A stretch of 23,499 bases of DNA from the NCBI GenBank assembly GCA_002451465.1, contig DKCJ01000007.1, positions 1 to 23,499 on the forward strand, read 5' to 3'. Shown here one piece after another: positions 23,054 to 23,499 of this stretch. Every line of letters begins with the position of its first letter. The stretch's first letter is position 1. This stretch comes from Caryophanales bacterium UBA6877. Its GTDB lineage: Bacteria > Bacillota_I > Bacilli_A > RFN20 > CAG-826. The translations under genes were made by a program, and so were the position numbers. The notes beneath the pieces are model-generated. The model ran no database searches, was not told the DNA's origin, and saw nothing but the letters and a program-made list of their open reading frames with translations.

Positions 23054-23082
23054 TTGAAAATTAGCGTTAAATAATGTATATT
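23054..23082 (+). promoter_or_regulatory. tRNA-Arg promoter
   Basis: The -35 is TTGAAA (23054-23059), the spacer is 17 bases and the -10 is TATATT (23077-23082). The predicted start is near 23089, three bases before the mature tRNA. Confidence 0.8.
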
Positions 23083-23091
23083 TATTGTGCT

Positions 23092-23168
23092 GCGCTAATA
23101 GCTCAACTGGATAGAGTACTTGGCTACGAACCAAGGGGTTGCGGATTCGACTTCTGCTTAGCGCACCA
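23092..23168 (+). tRNA. tRNA-Arg, anticodon ACG
   Basis: A complete 77-base cloverleaf. The acceptor is GCGCTAA paired with TTAGCGC, the discriminator is A and CCA is encoded. The anticodon stem is CTTGG/CCAAG with loop CTACGAA (ACG, normally edited to ICG by TadA to read CGU, CGC and CGA), and the T loop is TTCGACT. The T stem ends in an A-U pair at positions 53-61, where G-C is nearly universal. Confidence 0.96.
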
Positions 23169-23176
23169 ATTAAAAA

Positions 23177-23206
23177 ATAAAAGATGATTTAAATCATCTT
23201 TTTTTA
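23177..23206 (+). terminator. Terminator of tRNA-Arg
   Basis: Symmetrical stem AAAAGATGAT (23179-23188) with ATCATCTTTT (23193-23202), loop TTAA, followed by further T to 23205. The symmetry and the flanking A run mean it could work in both directions. Confidence 0.85.
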
Positions 23207-23315
23207 TTATTTAAGATTTATTATTATGTTTGTTTTTTGTTACGATGCTTTGTTCTATACGATAATCGGACAAATTTTGGATTCAAAGAAATAATGTTTA
23301 ATATCAAATGATGTG

Positions 23316-23499
23316 AGACAAAATTGTTCAACAAAAAAGCATCTCATTTATAATTCAATTAGAAGATTCAATTGTAAAAGGAGATGCCATGTATAGTTTA
23401 ATATTAGAACGTAATTATTTACCACTTGATATTGATACAAGATATCATGCTTGCCTAAGATATAAAGAATCTAAATAACCTGTTAAAAAGATTTTGTCT
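23316..23499 (+). mobile_element. Putative transposable-element end or MITE, cut by the window edge
   Basis: AGACAAAAT (23316-23324) recurs as its exact reverse complement ATTTTGTCT at the last bases of the window (23491-23499). The similarity continues inward (left TGTTCAACA, right reverse complement CTTTTTAACA). The bases just outside the left copy are TGTG. Inside lie a TATAAT box (23349-23354), a direct repeat of ATTCAATT (23353, 23366), an inverted repeat GCATCTC/GAGATGC (23339-23345, 23381-23387) overlapping a ribosome site, and a transposase-like start. Either it is a 184-base inverted-repeat element or it is the left end of a larger insertion sequence. Stretch 23207-23311, before it, holds no feature I can support. 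Confidence 0.45.
23389..23499 (+). pseudogene. Transposase-like N terminus with an in-frame stop, partial
   Basis: A strong AAAAGGAG (23376-23383) precedes an ATG and 29 codons ending at TAA 23476-23478. The peptide holds LPLDIDTRYHACLRYKESK, and after the stop the same frame continues P-V-K-K-I-L-S to the window edge. The pattern TR.xAC..Y..SK.PVKKI resembles the first helices of the helix-turn-helix of insertion-sequence transposases as I remember them, so the TAA would be a nonsense mutation within it. The ribosome site lies in the right arm of an inverted repeat, as in insertion sequences that block translation of read-through transcripts. It could instead be a meaningless 29-codon frame. 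Identification is tentative. Confidence 0.4.

Noticed and set aside
23224..23335. Minus-strand frame ending in NPKFVRLSYRTKHRNKKQT
   Set aside because: It has no ATG or ribosome site, is short, and overlaps the putative element end. The basic tail is suggestive but I cannot tie it to a family.
1..23499. CRISPR array, prophage, toxin-antitoxin pair or metabolite riboswitch
   Set aside because: No spaced direct repeats of CRISPR size, no phage structural genes, no small paired toxin/antitoxin frames, and the leaders are too short to hold a known riboswitch; the only gaps above about 200 bases are 1-205, 14083-14336 and 23169-23499, described above.

Overview
The window is a compact, very AT-rich stretch of bacterial chromosome from a low-GC Bacillota, most likely a Bacilli/Mollicutes-related gut lineage of the Erysipelotrichia, RF39 or Acholeplasma type. 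Reasons: strong Shine-Dalgarno sites of the AGGAGG type, a CIRCE operator, a perfect CcpA cre site, CdaA-type c-di-AMP signalling and an arginine deiminase operon. UGA is used as a real stop: an ATGA stop/start overlap joins the two ABC-transporter genes at 22350-22353. This argues against the UGA=Trp code of Mycoplasma and Spiroplasma. The species cannot be named from the sequence alone.

Layout. (1) 1-2217: a homopolymer tract, a terminator from an upstream unit, then htpG (Hsp90) with a CIRCE operator on its promoter and its own terminator. (2) 2219-3298: an S66 LD-carboxypeptidase whose start lies hard against that terminator. (3) 3426-8944: a tightly packed six-gene unit: FAD-dependent oxidoreductase, diadenylate cyclase cdaA (not next to cdaR/glmM), Nudix hydrolase, purine nucleoside phosphorylase, a membrane-anchored degenerate NERD-domain protein and an unrecognised polytopic membrane protein. 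(4) 8962-10792: tRNA-Gly(GCC) on the minus strand facing away from gltX, with overlapping divergent promoters. (5) 10849-14082: a stand-alone PD-(D/E)XK nuclease-like gene, a short-chain dehydrogenase, a YhhN/TMEM86-type membrane enzyme and, on the minus strand, a DUF5662 protein. The last three have a -10 box exactly six bases before the start codon and no Shine-Dalgarno site, so their mRNAs are probably leaderless. (6) 14083-19162: regulatory region and arginine deiminase operon arcA-arcB-arcC-arcD(YfcC type), closed by a terminator. The regulatory region holds helically phased TTGTTTTTAA repeats and a perfect cre site. (7) 19193-21454: an AraC-family regulator with two complete AraC DNA-binding domains in tandem, overlapping an EamA-type transporter gene. 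(8) 21477-23033: an ABC-2 type exporter pair (ATPase and permease). (9) 23054-23206: tRNA-Arg(ACG) with promoter and terminator. (10) 23316-23499: what looks like the left part of a transposable element, cut by the end of the window, with a broken transposase start.

How the genes work together. The arc operon would import arginine in exchange for ornithine (ArcD), deiminate it to citrulline (ArcA), phosphorolyse citrulline to ornithine and carbamoyl phosphate (ArcB), and make ATP from carbamoyl phosphate (ArcC). The cre site ties it to carbon catabolite control, and the tandem-DBD AraC protein next door is the natural candidate for its specific regulator. The rest is housekeeping or poorly characterised. 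There is no CRISPR array, prophage or recognisable defence island. The most unusual items are the tandem AraC regulator with the phased repeats upstream of arcA, the three consecutive leaderless-looking genes, CIRCE control of htpG, and the inverted-repeat element at the right edge.
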